Below the pieces are notes generated by a model. That model did not search any database. It saw nothing but the letters and a program-made list of their open reading frames with translations, and had not been told where the DNA came from. Below are positions 1 to 11,710 of a stretch of 64,000 nucleotides of DNA, piece after piece. The DNA is from Inquilinus sp. Marseille-Q2685 (GTDB lineage: Bacteria > Pseudomonadota > Alphaproteobacteria > DSM-16000 > Inquilinaceae). Within the stretch, counting starts at the first letter, position 1; every line of letters begins with the position of its first letter. The position numbers were made by a program, and so were the translations under genes. The stretch lies in assembly GCF_916619195.1 (NCBI RefSeq), contig NZ_CAKAKL010000005.1:62001-126000 (forward strand), read 5' to 3'.

Positions 1-38
1 CCGATGGCGGCGCCTTCGCGCCGGAACTCCCGATCAGA

Positions 39-542
39 CTATATGGGACGCTGCGGCGTCGCGTCCAATCGCGACGCCGTCGGCGATTCGAATCCGATCT
101 CGACCCGGTCATTGGCCGGTTCCGCCTGCCCCGGCGGCGCCGGCAGCAGCGGATCGGCCGCACCGGCGCCGGCGACCGTGATCCGCCCCGGCGGGATCCC
201 GGCCGCCTTCAGCCGCTCCGCCACCAGCCTGGCCCGCCGCAGCGACAGGCGCTGCGCCGCCGCCGGATCGCCACCGGCATCGGCGTGGCCGGTGACGATC
301 AGGCGCGGTGCCGGTCCCTTGGCGCGGCGCCGCGCATCCTCGACCACCGCGGCGGCGATGGCGGCCGTGCCGTCCGGGGCCAGCCCGGCCTTGCCGGGCA
401 GGAAGAAGACATAGCGGATATCGGCCGAGAGCCCCCGGTCCACCGGCACCGAATCGGGCAGCTCGACCTTGTCGCGCGACGGCACGCACCCCGCCGCCAC
501 CCCCGCCAGGGCCACACAGGCCACCACAGCAACGAACCGCAT
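39..542 (-). CDS. OmpA-family lipoprotein
   Basis: A 167-residue envelope protein. The N-terminus (MRFVAVVACVALAGVAAGC) is a short hydrophobic signal ending in a weak lipobox (AAGC), so lipid attachment at about Cys19 is likely. Residues about 85-150 carry the OmpA C-terminal peptidoglycan-binding signature: GHADAGGD, then LSLRRARLVAERL, then GIPPGRI and a GAGAADP segment. The expected role is non-covalent anchoring of the outer membrane to peptidoglycan. The frame runs open further upstream, but the Met before the signal sequence is the only start that yields an export signal. It is divergent from the FAD protein at 696. The lipoprotein assignment is less certain than the OmpA-like domain. 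Confidence 0.85.
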   Translation of the reverse strand: MRFVAVVACVALAGVAAGCVPSRDKVELPDSVPVDRGLSADIRYVFFLPGKAGLAPDGTAAIAAAVVEDARRRAKGPAPRLIVTGHADAGGDPAAAQRLSLRRARLVAERLKAAGIPPGRITVAGAGAADPLLPAPPGQAEPANDRVEIGFESPTASRLDATPQRPI

Positions 543-599
543 CGTCCCCTTCGTCCCGTCTCCGTCCCGCGCGCAGCATAGGGCGAGGCGATGGCAACG

Positions 600-622
600 G
601 CGAGGCGGCATTCCCGCCTCGC
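600..622. repeat. Small perfect hairpin between divergent genes
   Basis: Nine-base arms GCGAGGCGG and CCGCCTCGC are separated by 5 bases, within the 153-base gap between the divergent genes at 542 and 696. There is no T-run, so it is not a typical intrinsic terminator. It may be a 5'-UTR stem of the FAD-protein transcript. Confidence 0.35.
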
Positions 623-695
623 TTCGATCCGGCGGTTGGCCGGAGCGGGAGGAGATGGCTACCATGCCGCCCGACGAAGCAGCGGCTGGAGGATC

Positions 696-2075
696 ATGCG
701 CATCGCCATCATCGGGGCCGGGTTCACCGGCTGCCTGCTCGCGGTCCAGCTCCTGCGCCGCTCGGCCGGGGCGGCGAAGGTCGTGCTGATCGAGCGCGGC
801 GGCCCGCCCGGCCGCGGCATGGCTTACGGCACGCCGCATCCGGCGCATCTGCTGAACGTGCGGACCGCGAATATGAGCGCCTTCCCGGACCAGCCGGAGG
901 ATTTCCAGAGCTGGGCTCGGGCGCATGGCGCCGGCGACGAGCCCTACCTGCCGCGCCGCTTCTACGGCGACTATGTCGGCGAGACCCTGGCGGCCGCCGG
1001 GCGCGACTTTCCCGGCGGCCTGACCATGCTGGCGGACGGCGCGGTGGGGCTAGACCACCATGCCGACGGGGTGACCGTGCGCCTCGCCTCCGGCCGGACC
1101 GAGCCGGCCGACATCGCGGCACTGTGCATCGGCAACGCTCCGCCCTCGGCCCCGGTGCCGCTGCCGGACGCGCCGGGGCGGATCCTGGTCGGGCCGGAGG
1201 ATGCGTGCCTGCCCTCGATCCTGCCGGACGAAACGGTGCTGATCCTCGGCACCGGCCTGACCATGATCGACATCGCCGCCGGCCTGGCGGCGCAGGAGCA
1301 TCGCGGCCGCGTCCTGGCGCTGTCGCGGCGCGGCCTCCTGCCCCGGCCGCACCGCGACGTCGCCAGCAAGCCGGCCGCGCTCGATCCGGCGGAGTTCGTC
1401 GGCCGGCCGACCCTGGCGGTGCTACGCCGGATCCGCGCCCTGTGCCGCGAGGCCGAGGCGGCGGGCGGCGACTGGCGGGCGGTGATCGACGGGCTGCGGC
1501 CCTTCACCCAGGCGCTGTGGCGGGGCTGGGACGAGACCCAGGCCGGGCGCTTCCTGCGCCATCTGCGGCCCTGGTGGGAAGTGCACCGGCACCGGGTGGC
1601 GCCGGCCATCGCCGACCGGGTCGGGGCGATGATCGCCTCGGGCCAACTGCAGGTGCTGGCCGGACGGCTGCGGACGGTGACGGCGCTGGAGGACGGGCTG
1701 TCGGTGACGCTGCGCCGCCGCGGCGCCGCCGTGGATGAGACGCGTGCGATCTGCCGCCTGGTCCTGGCCAGCGGGCCGGAGACCGACCCGGCCCGCACCG
1801 ACGACCCGCTGCTGCGGTCGCTGATCGCCGGCGGCGCGGCGCGGCCGGACCGGCTGCGGCTCGGCCTCGACGTCGATTCCGGGGGCCGGCTGATTGGCCA
1901 TGACGGCCAGCCCTCGCCCCGGCTCTACGCGCTGGGCCCGCCGACTCGCGGCGCCTTCTGGGAGATTACGGCGGTCCCGGACATCCGCAGGCAATGCGCC
2001 GAGGTGGCGGCGGCGATGCTGGACGGCGACGCCGTGCCGCCCCCTGCCCGGCGCGGCTTCGACCCGGGAATATAG
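696..2075 (+). CDS. FAD/NAD(P)-binding protein, YdhS-like
   Basis: A 459-residue protein that begins at once with a Rossmann dinucleotide fold (IAIIGAGFTGCLLAVQL), followed by GRGMAYGTPHPAHLLNVR. This last segment is characteristic of the FAD-NAD(P)-binding family that includes E. coli YdhS. A second nucleotide-binding patch, VLILGTGLTMIDIAAGL, lies near residue 190, and ALGPPTRGAFWEITAVPDIR sits near the C-terminus. Family members are predicted cytosolic flavoproteins whose substrates are mostly unknown. The start at 696 is chosen because GGAGGA lies just upstream and the Rossmann fold starts at residue 2; a longer in-frame extension to 591 has no homology. The exact substrate cannot be predicted. 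Confidence 0.8.
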   Translation: MRIAIIGAGFTGCLLAVQLLRRSAGAAKVVLIERGGPPGRGMAYGTPHPAHLLNVRTANMSAFPDQPEDFQSWARAHGAGDEPYLPRRFYGDYVGETLAAAGRDFPGGLTMLADGAVGLDHHADGVTVRLASGRTEPADIAALCIGNAPPSAPVPLPDAPGRILVGPEDACLPSILPDETVLILGTGLTMIDIAAGLAAQEHRGRVLALSRRGLLPRPHRDVASKPAALDPAEFVGRPTLAVLRRIRALCREAEAAGGDWRAVIDGLRPFTQALWRGWDETQAGRFLRHLRPWWEVHRHRVAPAIADRVGAMIASGQLQVLAGRLRTVTALEDGLSVTLRRRGAAVDETRAICRLVLASGPETDPARTDDPLLRSLIAGGAARPDRLRLGLDVDSGGRLIGHDGQPSPRLYALGPPTRGAFWEITAVPDIRRQCAEVAAAMLDGDAVPPPARRGFDPGI

Positions 2076-2139
2076 AGCACGGGGGAGGGCAGGCCGGGTC
2101 ACCGGACTTCGGGTCGGTTTTGGCGGCACGCCCCCTTCC

Positions 2140-2180
2140 CCTTTCCCCTCCCGCGAGGGGAAAGGGAACTCGTTTTTCTT
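2140..2180 (+). terminator. Intrinsic terminator-like hairpin
   Basis: Perfect 11-base arms (CCTTTCCCCTC and GAGGGGAAAGG) flank a 4-base loop, and a T-rich stretch CGTTTTTCTTTC follows on the plus strand. It lies between the convergent ends of the FAD protein (2075) and the orphan gene (2225), so it may serve both. The stem also resembles the CTCTCCC-type dispersed palindromes near 19 kb. Confidence 0.6.
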
Positions 2181-2224
2181 TCGGTCGATGTCGTTGCGAC
2201 CCTCCGAGACAATCCAGAGGACAT

Positions 2225-3073
2225 TCAGATCCCGAGGCTGATGTCGGGATTGATCTCCTGCTTGATCCGGCTCGCAACCTCCCTGAGATCGCACTCGTTG
2301 AAGGCCTCGTGGACCGTGTTGTACCGGTCGGCCAGCATCGGAAACACCCTGCGCAACTGCCCGCGATCCGGAAGGTTGTCGGTCATCGCCTTCATGCCGA
2401 CGAAGGTCTGTTCGGCGATATTGAAGGCCTTTCGGACCCGGTCGAGGGTCTCCTTGTCCTTCATGACCGCCATGTTCGAACGATCCATATCGTCCGTGGT
2501 CCTGTCGACGAGATCGACAATGATTCTGTATCTCTCGCGCAGAACGCCAATCCGACCCTCGAGTCTCTCGATGATGGGGCTGACATAGTCCTCGAACAGG
2601 TTGAGGGCGGACATCTCCTTCGACACGAACGGGTTTTGCGCGCCCGCCCAGCCCGATCGGGATCCGGCGTTGGAAGCCTCCCTCGAAATCTTCTGGAACA
2701 AGGCATTGGCGTCGAGCAGCGCATTCCTCGCGGAGAACAGAGCCGTACAGGCCTCGTTGCCGTTGCCCTGCTCGATCATGTTCTTCAGCCGGGCGTACTG
2801 GATCTCGTACCCCTCCAGCTTGGCCGCCTGGAGCTCGAGAAGGATCTCGTCGGGCAGCCGGTCCAGGTCGAGATCCGAGATATCAAGGGAGACGAAGGCC
2901 CGGGCCTCCGCCTGCCAGGCCTGCAGCCTGTCCAGAACGATCCCGGCATAGTCCTCGTCGCTCTCCGCTCCAGGCGCAGTGCTGGATTCGCCCGGCCCGT
3001 CATCCGGCGATTCCAATGCAGCACCGGTCAGATTGCGAAGCCAATGGCGGAGCTTGGGTCTGACTTTGGGCAT
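2225..3073 (-). CDS. Orphan alpha-helical protein of unknown function
   Basis: A 282-residue protein I do not recognise. It has no signal peptide or membrane segment. After an acidic, low-complexity stretch (about 20-40), nearly the whole chain is predicted helical, with long charged segments compatible with coiled coils (roughly 45-120 and 150-225, for example IIERLEGRIGVLRERYR). The start is supported by GGAG about 10 bases upstream. The gene stands alone, convergent with the FAD gene and followed upstream by a dispersed palindrome. Its base composition is less extreme than that of its neighbours, which would fit acquisition by transfer. No function is proposed. Confidence 0.65.
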   Translation of the reverse strand: MPKVRPKLRHWLRNLTGAALESPDDGPGESSTAPGAESDEDYAGIVLDRLQAWQAEARAFVSLDISDLDLDRLPDEILLELQAAKLEGYEIQYARLKNMIEQGNGNEACTALFSARNALLDANALFQKISREASNAGSRSGWAGAQNPFVSKEMSALNLFEDYVSPIIERLEGRIGVLRERYRIIVDLVDRTTDDMDRSNMAVMKDKETLDRVRKAFNIAEQTFVGMKAMTDNLPDRGQLRRVFPMLADRYNTVHEAFNECDLREVASRIKQEINPDISLGI

Positions 3074-3204
3074 AATGATCGCTCCGGATGTCCATCGCGT
3101 TCATGAATTGATACGACGGATTCCTGGTCTTTCTCATGCGATCACGTTATTGCGCCATCCGTCAGCCGGATCCTTCCCACCCGGCCATCGCACCCTCACA
3201 AGCT

Positions 3205-3282
3205 GTCATGCCCGGGCTTGAGACCCGGGCATGCAGAACGTTCGACGTTCTCCGGATCGCCGGGTCGAGCCCGGCGACGACG
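3205..3282. repeat. Dispersed palindromic repeat, family R, copy 1
   Basis: Two consecutive hairpins: GTCATGCCCGGGCTTGAG...CCCGGGCATG, then GCCGGGTCGAGCCCGGCGACGAC. The same two-hairpin layout recurs at 24961-25036 and 63721-63797. It lies just downstream of glpV on the minus strand and could also end that operon's transcript. Compared with the other copies it is diverged in the middle. Confidence 0.8.
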
Positions 3283-3298
3283 GCAGGGGGATGGAGGC

Positions 3299-5086
<1,788 letters not shown>

Positions 5087-5156
5087 GATCTCTCCCCGTC
5101 TAGACAGATGTTGAAACCACCCCGTTGGCCGGGGCCGGTCCGGAACCCGCGTCAGC

Positions 5157-5435
5157 TCATCCGAACCGCATCACCGCGATCATCCAAGCCACGGCGATCG
5201 CGAAGCCGTACCAGAGGCTGCCCGAGGCCAGCCCGATCCAGGCGAGATGGATGTAGGCGGCGCCGAGCAGGCCGATGAACAGCCGGTCGCCGCGGGTGGT
5301 CGTCAACGGCAGGAAACCCCGCCGCGGCACCGAAGGCGACACGAACTGCCACACCGTCATCGCCGCCAGGAGCGCCGCGATGCCGCCGAAGAACCAAGCG
5401 GTGGGCGGCGTCCAGGCCATCCAGTCCAAGGTCAT
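5157..5435 (-). CDS. glpU: Small membrane protein GlpU (DUF2160-like)
   Basis: A 92-residue protein with three probable transmembrane segments (about 12-30, 50-68 and 72-90) separated by a short basic loop. Small DUF2160-type membrane proteins occur at this position in GlpSTPQUV operons, between the second permease and the binding protein, and are taken to be accessory subunits of the glycerol importer. It follows glpQ after 12 bases and precedes glpV by about 70 bases. The role is inferred from position; no catalytic or ligand motif is visible. Confidence 0.85.
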   Translation of the reverse strand: MTLDWMAWTPPTAWFFGGIAALLAAMTVWQFVSPSVPRRGFLPLTTTRGDRLFIGLLGAAYIHLAWIGLASGSLWYGFAIAVAWMIAVMRFG

Positions 5436-5447
5436 GGCGCGGCCTCC

Positions 5448-6247
5448 TCACACCCGGCCCAGGGCGAAGCCCTTGGCGATGTAGTTGCGGACGAACCAGA
5501 TCACGATCGCGCCGGGCACGATGGTCAGCACGCCGGCGGCGGCCAGCAGCGACCAGTCCATGCCGGCGGCGCTGACCGTGCGGGTCATGGTGGCGGCGAT
5601 CGGCTTGGCCTCGACCGAGGTCAGGGTCCGGGCCAGCAGCAACTCGACCCAGGAGAACATGAAGCAGAAGAAGGCGGTGACGCCGATGCCGCCGCGGATC
5701 AGCGGCACGAAGATGGTCAGGAAGAAGCGCGGGAAGGAGTAGCCGTCGATATAGGCGGTCTCGTCGATCTCCTTCGGCACGCCGGACATGAAGCCCTCCA
5801 GGATCCACACCGCCAGCGGCACGTTGAACAGGCAATGCGCGAGGGCCACGGCGTAGGGCGTGTCGATCAGCCCGAAGGCGGAATAGAGCTGGAAGAAGGG
5901 CAGCAGGAACACCGCCGGCGGCGACATCCGGTTCGACAGCAGCCAGAAGAACATGTGCCGGTCGCCGACGAAGCGGTACCGGCTGAAGGCATAGGCCGCC
6001 GGCAGCGCCACCAGCACCGAGATCACCATGTTCATCAGCACATAGGTGATCGAATGGATGTAGCCCGAATACCAGGACCGGTCGGTGAAGATGGTGGCGT
6101 AGTTGGCGAAGGTCAGGGTCTGCGGGAACAGTGTGAACCCGGACAGGATCTCGCGGTTCTCCTTCAGCGACATGCTGACCAGCCAGTAGATCGGCAGCAG
6201 CAGGAACAGCATGTACAGGATCAGGATGACGGCGCGGGTGCGGCGGT

Positions 6248-6251
<4 letters not shown>
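5448..6251 (-). CDS. glpQ: Glycerol ABC transporter permease GlpQ
   Basis: A 267-residue inner-membrane permease of the MalG type with about six transmembrane segments. The EAA-like cytoplasmic loop that contacts the ATPases is visible as GVPKEIDETAYIDGYS (about residues 167-182). The true start is MNRRTRAVIL, whose ATG overlaps the glpP stop as ATGA (6248-6251). A much longer open frame upstream of it is only the shadow of glpP. It pairs with GlpP to form the transmembrane channel. Do not confuse it with the unrelated E. coli GlpQ phosphodiesterase. Confidence 0.88.
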
Positions 6252-7120
<869 letters not shown>

Positions 7121-7121
7121 C

Positions 7122-8207
<1,086 letters not shown>

Positions 8208-8210
8208 GCT

Positions 8211-9293
8211 TCACCTGGTCCGGGCCGGCGCGGCGGCGAGCCGCCCGGCCGGGTCGAAGACGTAGATCCGGGCGGGATCGATCGCGACCGTCAGCGGCTC
8301 GCCCAGCGGGTGCTTGTGCACCCCGGGCTGCTGCGCCACCCAGGGCCGGTCGCCGAAATGGAAATGGACATAGGTCTCGGAGCCGCTGATCTCGGCCAGC
8401 TCGACCCGGGTGGTCACCGAGGCCTCGCCCGGACCGCCGGCGCCGAGGCGGATGTGGCCCGGCCGCACCCCGACGGTGCAGGGCCCCGCCGCCAGCCCGG
8501 CCAGGTGCCCGGCCAGCGGCACGGCGACGCCGTCGAACAGGCGCAGGGCCCCGTCCGCCACCTCGGCAGGGCCGAGATTCATCGGCGGGTCGCTGAACGC
8601 CTCGGCCACCCGGGTCGAGGCCGGGTGCTGGAACACCTCGACCGTCGGCCCTTCCTGCAGCAGCCGGCCCTCGTCCAGCACCGCGGTGCGGCCGCCCAGG
8701 ATCAGCGCCTCGGCCGGCTCGGTGGTGGCATAGACCACGATCGCCTTGCCGCGGCGGAAGATCTCCGACAGCTCGGCCCGCAGCTCCTCGCGCAGCTTGT
8801 AGTCGAGATTGACCAGCGGTTCGTCCAGCAGCAGCAGCCCGGCGTCCTTGACCAGGGCGCGGGCGATCGCGGTGCGCTGCTGCTGGCCGCCCGACAGCTC
8901 GCCGGGCAGCCGTTCCAGGAACCGGTCGATCCGCAGCATCGCCGCGGTCTCGCGCACCTTGCGGTCGATCTCGGCCCGGCCGAGGCCCTTGAGGCGCAGC
9001 GGCGAGGCGATGTTGTCGTAGACCGTCTTCGACGGATAGTTGATGAACTGCTGGTAGACCATGGCGACGTCGCGGTTCCGCACCGAGATGCCGGTGACGT
9101 CGCGGCCGTCGGCCAGGACGCGGCCGCGGCTCGGCCGCTCCAGCCCCGCCATCAGCCGCATCAGCGTGGTCTTGCCGGCCTGGGTGCGGCCCAGCAGCAC
9201 GGTCAGCGTGCCGGGCTCGAGCGTCAGGTCGAGCGGATGGATGTGGGTCTCCGCCCCGACCTCCCGGGTCACGCTTTCGAGAACGAGCGTCAC
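8211..9293 (-). CDS. glpS: Glycerol ABC transporter ATPase GlpS
   Basis: A 360-residue nucleotide-binding subunit with Walker A GRTQAGKT (35-42), signature LSGGQ (133-137), Walker B LLLLDE (153-158) and a C-terminal TOBE-like domain. The start is a GTG at 9293 that overlaps the glpD stop as GTGA. A longer open frame upstream reads only through glpD. Together with GlpT it energises the glycerol importer. Its motifs are fully canonical, unlike those of GlpT. Confidence 0.88.
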   Translation of the reverse strand: MTLVLESVTREVGAETHIHPLDLTLEPGTLTVLLGRTQAGKTTLMRLMAGLERPSRGRVLADGRDVTGISVRNRDVAMVYQQFINYPSKTVYDNIASPLRLKGLGRAEIDRKVRETAAMLRIDRFLERLPGELSGGQQQRTAIARALVKDAGLLLLDEPLVNLDYKLREELRAELSEIFRRGKAIVVYATTEPAEALILGGRTAVLDEGRLLQEGPTVEVFQHPASTRVAEAFSDPPMNLGPAEVADGALRLFDGVAVPLAGHLAGLAAGPCTVGVRPGHIRLGAGGPGEASVTTRVELAEISGSETYVHFHFGDRPWVAQQPGVHKHPLGEPLTVAIDPARIYVFDPAGRLAAAPARTR

Positions 9294-10813
9294 GACGCGG
9301 CCCTTTCCTCGGGACGGGAGTTGCGGGCCCTGAGCCAGTCGGCGATCGCGCCATGCGCCTCGGCCGGGATGTGCAGCCCCAGCTTCGACCGGCGCCACAG
9401 CACGTCCTCGGCGGTGCGTGCCCATTCCTGGTCGACCAGGTAGTCGAGCTCGGCCTCGGTCAGCCCGGCGCCGAAGTCGCGGCCGAGGTCCTCCAGGCTC
9501 CGGGCCTCCCCCAGCAGCCGGTCGACGCGGGTGCCGTAGGCGCGGGCCAGGCGGCGGGCCAGCGGCTCCGGCAGCCAGGGCCGGGCGGCGCGCAGCCTGG
9601 CCAGGAAGCCGTCGAAATCGGCGTCCGGGATGTCGCCGCCGGGCAGCGCCGCCGTCGCGGTCCAGGGCTTGCCGGCGATGCCCATCACCGGCGCCAGCTT
9701 CTCCAGCGCATGCTCGGACAGGCGGCGGAAGGTGGTGATCTTGCCGCCGAACACCGACAGGGCCGGCGCCTCGCCCTCGGGCGCGTCCAGCTCCAGCACG
9801 TAGTCGCGCGTGGCCTCCGACGCGCTGGACGAGCCGTCGTCATAGAGCGGCCGCACGCCGGCATAGCTCCAGACCACGTCGTCCGGGGTCGGGCCGGCGG
9901 AGAAGCAGCGGCCGACCGCCTCGCACAGATAGGCCGTCTCCTCCGGCGTGATGCCGACGCCGGCCGGGTCGCCCTGGTAGTCGAGGTCGGTGGTGCCGAT
10001 CAGCGAGAACTTCCCCTCATAGGGGATGACGAAGACGATGCGCCGGTCGGCGTTCTGCAGGATGAAGGCCTCGGGCCCGTCATAGAGCCGCGGCACCACG
10101 ATGTGGCTGCCCTTGACCAGCCGCACGCTGGAGGCGCCCGGCAGGCCCACCGTGTCGTTCAGCACATGCTTGACCCAGGGGCCGCCGGCATTGACCAGGC
10201 CGCGCGCCAAGACCCGCCGCTCGCGGCCGTCGGCGGCGCGCAGCGTCGCGGTCCAGCGGCCGGCCTCGCGCGTCGCCGCGACGCATTCGGTGCGGGTCAG
10301 GATCTCGGCGCCGCGCTCCTTCGCGTCCAGCGCCGCCAGCGCCACCATGCGGGCGTCGTCGACCCAGCAGTCGGAATATTCGAAACCGCGCGTCAGATGC
10401 GGCCGCAGGACCCGGCCGATGGCGCCGCCGCGCAGCTTCAGCCCGTGGCTGGCCGGCAGCTTCTTGCGGCCGCCGAGATGGTCGTAGAGGAACAGGCCGA
10501 GCCGCACCATCCAGGCCGGCCGCATCGACCGGTCGTGCGGCAGCACGAACCGCAGCGGCCAGATGATGTGCGGCGCCGCGCGCAGCAGCACCTCGCGCTC
10601 CATCAGCGCTTCGCGGACCAGGCGGAACTCGTAATATTCGAGATAGCGCAGGCCGCCATGGATCAGCTTGGTCGAGGCCGAGGAGGTGGCCCCGGCCAGG
10701 TCGGCCTTTTCGCAGAGCAGGACGGACAGGCCGCGCCCCGCCGCATCGCGCGCGATGCCGACGCCGTTGACGCCGCCGCCGATGACCAGGAGGTCGTACA
10801 GCACCTCAGCCAC
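9290..10813 (-). CDS. glpD: Glycerol-3-phosphate dehydrogenase (FAD)
   Basis: A 507-residue flavoenzyme that oxidises sn-glycerol 3-phosphate to dihydroxyacetone phosphate and feeds electrons to the quinone pool at the inner membrane. The FAD-binding fold is at the N-terminus (LLVIGGGVNGVGIARDAAG) and is followed by the GlpD hallmark SSASTKLIHGGLRYLE. The C-terminal DAO-type domain is complete. The GTG start at 10813 is chosen because the Rossmann strand begins six residues later and a GAGGCGGG stretch lies upstream; extension to 10969 adds only unrelated residues. It is the first gene of the glycerol operon. No glycerol kinase gene is in the window. Confidence 0.92.
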   Translation of the reverse strand: MAEVLYDLLVIGGGVNGVGIARDAAGRGLSVLLCEKADLAGATSSASTKLIHGGLRYLEYYEFRLVREALMEREVLLRAAPHIIWPLRFVLPHDRSMRPAWMVRLGLFLYDHLGGRKKLPASHGLKLRGGAIGRVLRPHLTRGFEYSDCWVDDARMVALAALDAKERGAEILTRTECVAATREAGRWTATLRAADGRERRVLARGLVNAGGPWVKHVLNDTVGLPGASSVRLVKGSHIVVPRLYDGPEAFILQNADRRIVFVIPYEGKFSLIGTTDLDYQGDPAGVGITPEETAYLCEAVGRCFSAGPTPDDVVWSYAGVRPLYDDGSSSASEATRDYVLELDAPEGEAPALSVFGGKITTFRRLSEHALEKLAPVMGIAGKPWTATAALPGGDIPDADFDGFLARLRAARPWLPEPLARRLARAYGTRVDRLLGEARSLEDLGRDFGAGLTEAELDYLVDQEWARTAEDVLWRRSKLGLHIPAEAHGAIADWLRARNSRPEERAAS

Positions 10814-10843
10814 GTTTCCCGCCTCTGTTTGCGGCCGCGCCGC

Positions 10844-10866
10844 TTTCGATCTTCGCAAACGAAAAT
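10844..10866 (-). promoter_or_regulatory. Candidate GlpR-type operator upstream of glpD
   Basis: About 31-53 bases upstream of the glpD start, TTTCG and TTCGC half-sites face a CGAAAA half-site (TTTCGATC, TTCGCAAACG, then AAAA). DeoR-family GlpR repressors bind TTCG-containing repeats, so this is a plausible operator. That is inference from motif and position only. Confidence 0.4.
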
Positions 10867-10936
10867 CTGCCTGCGCCGCCGTTCCGATGCAATCGGAATT
10901 CGCGGCAAATGCGCAGGATCCGACCCCGCGGCGTCC

Positions 10937-10950
10937 TTCGCATGTGCGAA
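10937..10950. promoter_or_regulatory. Perfect 14-bp palindrome upstream of the glp operon
   Basis: TTCGCATGTGCGAA is a perfect palindrome about 125 bases upstream of glpD, and it shares the TTCGC/GCGAA half-site with the element nearer the gene. It could be a second binding site for the same regulator. No promoter hexamers are convincing nearby. Confidence 0.4.
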
Positions 10951-11006
10951 AGCGAAGGCAGGCGAGCATGGGACCACGACACGAAAGCGATCAGATTGTC
11001 CGCTCT

Positions 11007-11276
11007 CGCCTCCGTCAAGGAGCGGAAGCCGACACCCCGAGTCTCCAATGCGTTCACGGTCTCGATCAGGTGCGGCAGGGAACGACGAGGCGGCCCAGCT
11101 TTCACACCACCGGAATGTCGCCCTCGCGCACGAAGGTGAGGGCAGCCATCGGACCCGGCCGGTCAGCTTTGCCGCCGGACGCCTCGTCCTGGAACACTCG
11201 GGCATAACCGGCCTTGGCAAAGCGTCGACTGCGGTGCCGGATCCTGGTCGGCCGCTGAAACCCCAGCTTAGCCGAT
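11007..11276 (-). pseudogene. Decayed serine recombinase (resolvase) remnant
   Basis: Reading the minus strand, pieces of a resolvase N-terminal domain appear in changing frames. They are IG-stop-AGVSAADQDPAPQ (resembling IGYARVSTADQNPALQ), then KAGYARVFQDEASGGKADRPG, then ALTFVREGDIPVV-stop-KL (expected VVWKLDRLGRS), and after a further shift SLPHLIETVNALETRGVGF. The reading frame is broken by a TAT-to-TAA change, a TGG-to-TGA change and at least three probable single-base deletions. The homology stops abruptly at about 11007, where a GTCCGCTCTC repeat-like sequence begins, and no catalytic C-terminal or DNA-binding part follows. This is the residue of a mobile element, probably Tn3-like. 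Confidence 0.75.
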
Positions 11277-11298
11277 TGCCGCTATCTCGCGCCGGCCC

Positions 11299-11340
11299 TT
11301 GTCCGAAAACTCGTCCGGCAAACCACTTGTCCGGAAAGCC
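11299..11340. repeat. Triplicated GTCCG motif, possible res-site remnant
   Basis: Three spaced motifs, TTGTCCGAAAAC, TCGTCCGGCAAA and TTGTCCGGAAAG, lie within 42 bases immediately upstream of the start of the decayed recombinase. Resolvase genes usually have repeated res subsites there. The remainder up to about 11590 shows more scattered GCGGAC/GTCCG motifs but no gene. Confidence 0.4.
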
Positions 11341-11589
11341 ATCGTCAAGGTGGATTGGCGGACAAATTGCCGGCTGGCCGTCAAACGGCCGTTGGGCGGA
11401 CGGGTGCCAACGCTCTCATCATGCTGCACCGTCCCGGCAGGGGTCTGCTGTCGGCTCGGTGCGGACCATCGCCGGCCCTGCCGGCTTCCCCAGAGCGGAC
11501 ATTCCGGCGATCCAATCTTGCCCGAAAGCGGACACGACACAGGGAAGGATCGGGTCGTCATCGATCCCGTTCCGGCGGCCAGCGCGCGA

Positions 11590-11671
11590 ATGTCAGAGGT
11601 AAACCACCCCGCGACGGCTTTGAGCCCGATCCGTCCGGTCAGATCGTCCGAGATGGGCGGAAAGCGGACAC
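11590..11671. repeat. Inverted-ended repeat, family P, copy 1 (degenerate)
   Basis: The left half is weak (ATGTCAGAGG, later CGACGGCTTT). The right half is clear: GATGGGCGGAAAGCGGACA at 11653-11671. It has the same spacing and order of landmarks as the copies at 12401, 13332 and 14794. It lies just downstream of the minus-strand orphan gene at 11711. Confidence 0.6.
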
Positions 11672-11710
11672 CGCCCAAGATATGAGCGTGGTCAGAGAAC
11701 CGAACTTCGA

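Noticed and set aside
10806-11105. A 99-codon minus-strand reading frame as a real gene
   Set aside because: Its first third is resolvase sequence that continues in other frames, and its remainder is non-homologous; it is part of the pseudogene region.
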